DNA of 64,000 nucleotides. Source: CAZPXZ01 sp965219495 (GTDB lineage Bacteria; Pseudomonadota; Alphaproteobacteria; Rhodobacterales; CAZPXZ01). The translations under genes and the position numbers were made by a program. This document shows, one piece after another, positions 61,132 to 64,000 of the stretch (positions within the stretch are counted from its first letter, which is position 1; every line of letters begins with the position of its first letter). The stretch covers positions 2,604,001-2,668,000 of the forward strand of contig OZ244777.1 of the NCBI GenBank assembly GCA_965219495.1. Reading direction: 5' to 3'. Under the pieces are notes generated by a model that saw nothing but the letters and a program-made list of their open reading frames with translations, was not told the origin of the DNA and made no database searches.

Positions 61132-63565
61132 CTTGCAACACCCCACTTATGTATATGGATTTCAGATCAGGTTTGTTCCTTTCAGTGCTTGATAGGTGAG
61201 TATTGCCCATTTCAGGCGTACGTAGCCTTGCCAGACTTTTTGGGTTCCCGGCAAGGGCTGCTGTCGTCGAGCGTGAAACCCAACGATCCCTGCGAGGTCG
61301 ATCACGAAAGTGCGGATATCCGGCCGATGGCCTGGCGGCGCTCGCGCCCGGGGGCCGCCCTGCGCCTTGAGCAGGGCATCCAGGACGTCGATTTCCTCCT
61401 GGCTGACGACTTCGCCGGCCGGGGTGTCGGGCTTGTCGCGGGCCATGCGTTCGAGATCGAAGACATGGCAGGCGGTGATGGCGTCGAAGACGAGACACTT
61501 GCGCAGGTCGTCGGCATGGTCGAGCCGGCGATCCTCGATGCGGGTGCCGGTCTTCAACGCCTTGAAGAAAAGCTCGATGGTCCATCGCAGCACATACCAG
61601 CGGATGGCGGTCTTCGCGGTCTCCACAAGATTGCCAACCCCGGCGGCCTCCGCTTCAGGGCGGCTTTCGGCGCCGGCGCTGTCGAGGCCTTCGGTGGTGA
61701 GCAACAGCCAGTGCAGGGCGTTCTTCCTGTTGGGCGTTTCGGTTGCCGACACCGCGAGCATGCGGACCGGCGGCTGGCCTGCGGCGGCCTGCGGCCGCGC
61801 CAGCATCACTTCGGTGGCGCGGATGTCGATGTGCACGGTGCGCTTTTTGCGGGTGCGCTTGCCCCCGCACGCGGCCAGTTCCAGCGTCTGTGTCGCCAAT
61901 CGCGGCTGCCCGGCGAGGTGCTCCCACAAATCCGCTTTCCGTCCGTCCTTGAGGATCACTTGCCGCTGCGCCGAACGGCTGGCGCGCACCAGCAGCCTGG
62001 CGCCGTCGGATGCCGCCTTGCCCAGCAGTTCCCAAAAATCACCCTCTCGATCGCAGATATTGACCACCCGCGTTCCGGGGCAGGCGGCGGCCAGTTCCTG
62101 GGCCCGGTCGAGGCCGCGCAACCAGCGGGCGCTCTCCTTGTCGTTGACATCCGGACCGACATCCATGCCGTCGGCGGTCTTGCCGCTGCGGAACGCCGCG
62201 TTCAATTCAAACAGGCCCAACGGGCGTCCGGCCAGGGTGACCGCAAGGCCGGTATGGGCGAGAATGCCGGAGGTTCCCTTGCCGCCGCCGCCCAGCCCGT
62301 CAAGGCCGCCAGTCGCCTCCAGCCCGTCATAATTGAGCGTGGTGGTGTCCTGGATGGCAAGAACCGTCGGTTCCAGCCGGCAACGCTCGACCAGCATCTC
62401 CCGGTGCGGCTCCAGGATGTGTTCCATGCTCACCTTCTCGTTCGACAGCAAGCGATAGGCCGCCTTCTGCTCCGCCCGGGCCGGAAAGATCACCGGAAGC
62501 GACTCGCCGAGATGCCGCAGCCACGCCCGGCCCATGCGCACAATCCGGTCCCGAATCCGGCCATCGGTATGGGTGCTGCGGCCATACTCCCGGCAGGCCC
62601 AATCCGTGTCTGCGTCCAGGTACTGGGAAGGAGCCGTGCCGATCGTCCGCTTCGGCGCCCGGCGCAACGCTTCGCGCCAGCCGGCCGACAGCGGCTTCAT
62701 CCAGACGCTTCGTCTTACCCCCGGCGCCTCGCCGGCGCAATCCGGCCGCCGTCCCTCGGTGCGCTGCGGACAGCAGCGCCACCGCGCTGCCCGATAACAA
62801 CGACCGGAATAGCCGGGGCTGATATAGGTGAAGGCCATCACCGGCCGCACCGCGTACGCCGCCTGCCAGTCTTCCGCCAACCGATCGCTCGCCATCCGCA
62901 ACACCCGGGAAGCGAGGCCGTGCACCCGCACCCCCGGAAGAATCAGGAACCGGTGATTACAGACCACCCGCGGCAGGTTGGCGGCCCGCGCATCCGGCGA
63001 CCAGCCGATGAAGGCGTCGCGCGCCTGCTGGTGCCAGCCCGCCGACGAAAACCCGATGCCGCCGAGGCAGCCATGCGTCGCCGACCGGATCCAATACCGC
63101 AACTGACCGCCCGGAGCCCGCGCCCAGCCCTGCGGATGATGCGTCGCCATCATCGACTCCCACCGCCGCCGGTCCGCATCTCCGCCCAACGCCTCCAGCG
63201 TCAGCTCGCCACAAGCCCGCAACGAACACCGAAGCGCAAGGTCCGGGAAATCCGTTGAAGGCGCCGGCCGCCGCGCGTCCGCCTCGAAATTCGGCGCCGA
63301 CCGCGCCGCCGGCAAAGCCAGCCCAAGCTTCGACGCAAGAACCGGCAACGCCTTCGCCGCCGCCGAAACGCACAGCTGCCCGCAGCGATTGCGCCAGTCT
63401 TCATGCGCGCACAACGAACGCGTCAGAACATTCCGCGTGATACCCTGTTCCCGGAGCGCACCCTTCAGCCACTCGATGGTGGTGGAACGAAACTGATGAA
63501 GACCAACCTGCATACCCTCCATATAGATGAATCACATGGCTGATACAAGTACGGATCCTTGAAAG
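61132..63565 (-). mobile_element. IS4/Tn5-like insertion sequence, copy B (2434 bp)
   Basis: Flanked by a perfect 9-bp target duplication GCCCCGCAC (61123-61131 and 63566-63574), as expected for IS4/Tn5-type elements. Imperfect terminal inverted repeats begin CTTGCAACACCCC on the left and CTTTCAAGGATCC on the right (complement). Removing the element and one duplication restores the tnpB frame. Internal sequence is closely similar to copy A throughout; one transposase gene. Confidence 0.93.
61162..63522 (-). CDS. IS4-family transposase with N-terminal DUF4338/DruA-like region
   Basis: A 786-residue intact transposase. Residues about 1-290 match the DUF4338 (Druantia DruA-like) domain: ATHHPQGWARAPGGQLRYWI near 127-145, NHRFLILPGVRVHGLASRVL near 190-208 and ISPGYSGRCYRAARW. 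The rest is a Tn5-type DDE transposase: D392 in AIQDTTTLNYDG, D491 in VNICDREGDFWEL and E650 in the YREK signature YVLRWTIELFFKALK (Y643, R646, E650, K657). All catalytic residues are present, so this copy could be active and could supply copy A. Confidence 0.92.
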   Translation of the reverse strand: MEGMQVGLHQFRSTTIEWLKGALREQGITRNVLTRSLCAHEDWRNRCGQLCVSAAAKALPVLASKLGLALPAARSAPNFEADARRPAPSTDFPDLALRCSLRACGELTLEALGGDADRRRWESMMATHHPQGWARAPGGQLRYWIRSATHGCLGGIGFSSAGWHQQARDAFIGWSPDARAANLPRVVCNHRFLILPGVRVHGLASRVLRMASDRLAEDWQAAYAVRPVMAFTYISPGYSGRCYRAARWRCCPQRTEGRRPDCAGEAPGVRRSVWMKPLSAGWREALRRAPKRTIGTAPSQYLDADTDWACREYGRSTHTDGRIRDRIVRMGRAWLRHLGESLPVIFPARAEQKAAYRLLSNEKVSMEHILEPHREMLVERCRLEPTVLAIQDTTTLNYDGLEATGGLDGLGGGGKGTSGILAHTGLAVTLAGRPLGLFELNAAFRSGKTADGMDVGPDVNDKESARWLRGLDRAQELAAACPGTRVVNICDREGDFWELLGKAASDGARLLVRASRSAQRQVILKDGRKADLWEHLAGQPRLATQTLELAACGGKRTRKKRTVHIDIRATEVMLARPQAAAGQPPVRMLAVSATETPNRKNALHWLLLTTEGLDSAGAESRPEAEAAGVGNLVETAKTAIRWYVLRWTIELFFKALKTGTRIEDRRLDHADDLRKCLVFDAITACHVFDLERMARDKPDTPAGEVVSQEEIDVLDALLKAQGGPRARAPPGHRPDIRTFVIDLAGIVGFHARRQQPLPGTQKVWQGYVRLKWAILTYQALKGTNLI

Positions 63566-64000
63566 GCCCCGCACCGCCGTCTCGGCGAGGTGTTCCGGCT
63601 GTGCTGCGGGTTCTACAACGCCGCGCTTGAGGAGCGCATTGGCGCCTGGATGAAGGCGGGGGTTTCGATTTCCTGTTACGACCAGTGCAAGTCTTTGACG
63701 GCGATCCGCAACAACACGCAATTTCCCGAGTTCGCCGCCCTCAGCGTTCAGGTGTTCCGGGGGGTCCTGCAGCGGCTGGACCGAAGCTTCCGGGATTTCT
63801 TCCGGCGCGCGGAAGGCGGCGGCAAGCCCGGCTTTCCGCGCTTCAAGGCGGCGCGGCGGTGGCGGACGGTGGAGATCGCGGAGGTCTCGCGGGGCATGGT
63901 GCGGCGGCATGGCCGGCACTGGCGGCTACATGTGAAGGGGCTTCCGCCGCTGCAACTGCGGATGTCGCGGGCGTTGCCGGAGGGGGCGGAACTGAAGACG
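63566..64000 (+). CDS. tnpB: tnpB copy 3, right part (runs off window)
   Basis: It continues the frame begun at 61042 without a lesion: RRLGEVFRLCCGFYNAALEE, MKAGVSISCYDQCKSLTAIR, PEFAALSVQVFRGVLQRLDR, then the conserved FFRRAEGGGKPGFPRFKAAR and GMVRRHGRHWRLHVKGLPPL. This is the N-terminal wedge/REC region of a TnpB RNA-guided nuclease; the RuvC core would lie beyond the window. The gene is split by IS copy B and not expressed as one protein. Confidence 0.82.

Noticed and set aside
61042..63258. 738-residue plus-strand frame and a similar 424-residue frame at 38424-39698
   Set aside because: They lie antisense to the transposase genes. Their compositions (Arg/Pro/His-rich) are typical of shadows of GC-rich genes, and only the first 30 codons at 61042 are real (tnpB start).
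1..64000. tRNA, rRNA, CRISPR arrays and known riboswitches
   Set aside because: Scanned by eye for cloverleaf ends, regularly spaced direct repeats and known leader motifs; none was convincing.

Overview
This is a 64 kb window of a GC-rich (about 60%) bacterial chromosome. It is most likely an uncultured alphaproteobacterium with an oligotrophic, transporter-heavy life style. The evidence is the gene content: BMP/nucleoside, Dpp-type and CUT1 ABC importers, HyuA/HyuB, an amidohydrolase, a Tat-exported molybdenum hydroxylase and a bufferin operon. Starts are often GTG or TTG, and genes often overlap by 4 bases (ATGA/GTGA). No rRNA, tRNA or CRISPR array was seen, so the taxonomy is inference only.

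Layout. 1-7.2 kb: nucleoside-type ABC permeases and a nucleoside phosphorylase on the plus strand, convergent with a minus-strand operon of aminotransferase, SDR, alpha/beta hydrolase and M20 amidase/carbamoylase. 7.2-17.4 kb: a decayed accessory zone with a MoxR ATPase fragment, a NYN-domain protein, two tyrosine-integrase remnants, and VapB/VapC and HEPN debris. It surrounds an intact periplasmic molybdenum hydroxylase set (2Fe-2S subunit, Tat-type Mo subunit, divergent triheme cytochrome c). 17.4-25.9 kb: a complete peptide-type ABC importer with a C69 peptidase at each end. 26.5-30.3 kb: hyuA-hyuB. 30.8-33.4 kb: a four-gene bufferin (copper-binding RiPP) operon. 33.8-36.9 kb: a D-aminoacylase-like amidohydrolase and a dienelactone-hydrolase-like protein.

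36.9-40.2 kb and 60.9-64 kb: two tnpB genes (IS605/IS1341 type), each interrupted by a copy of the same 2.4 kb IS4/Tn5-like insertion sequence. Its transposase carries an N-terminal DUF4338/DruA-like region. Between them, 40.4-53.8 kb is a hexuronate/sugar-acid region: uxuA, a TIM-barrel isomerase, a CUT1 importer without an ATPase gene, an IclR regulator, a Gfo/Idh oxidoreductase and a broken FAH-family gene. It is strewn with permease, isomerase and insertion-sequence remnants. A macro-domain gene sits inside it. 54.1-55.1 kb encodes a solitary endonuclease of the phosphorothioate-DNA (SBD-HNH) type. 55.4-58.7 kb is a tight three-gene operon of an APH-fold kinase, an enolase paralogue with altered active-site residues and a D-2-hydroxyacid dehydrogenase; this is the most likely undescribed pathway here.

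How the genes fit together: most of the window is scavenging of peptides, hydantoin or carbamoyl compounds, nucleosides and sugar acids, plus copper/thiol stress protection (bufferin). Mobile elements have repeatedly landed in one another and in the sugar-acid region, leaving pseudogenes.
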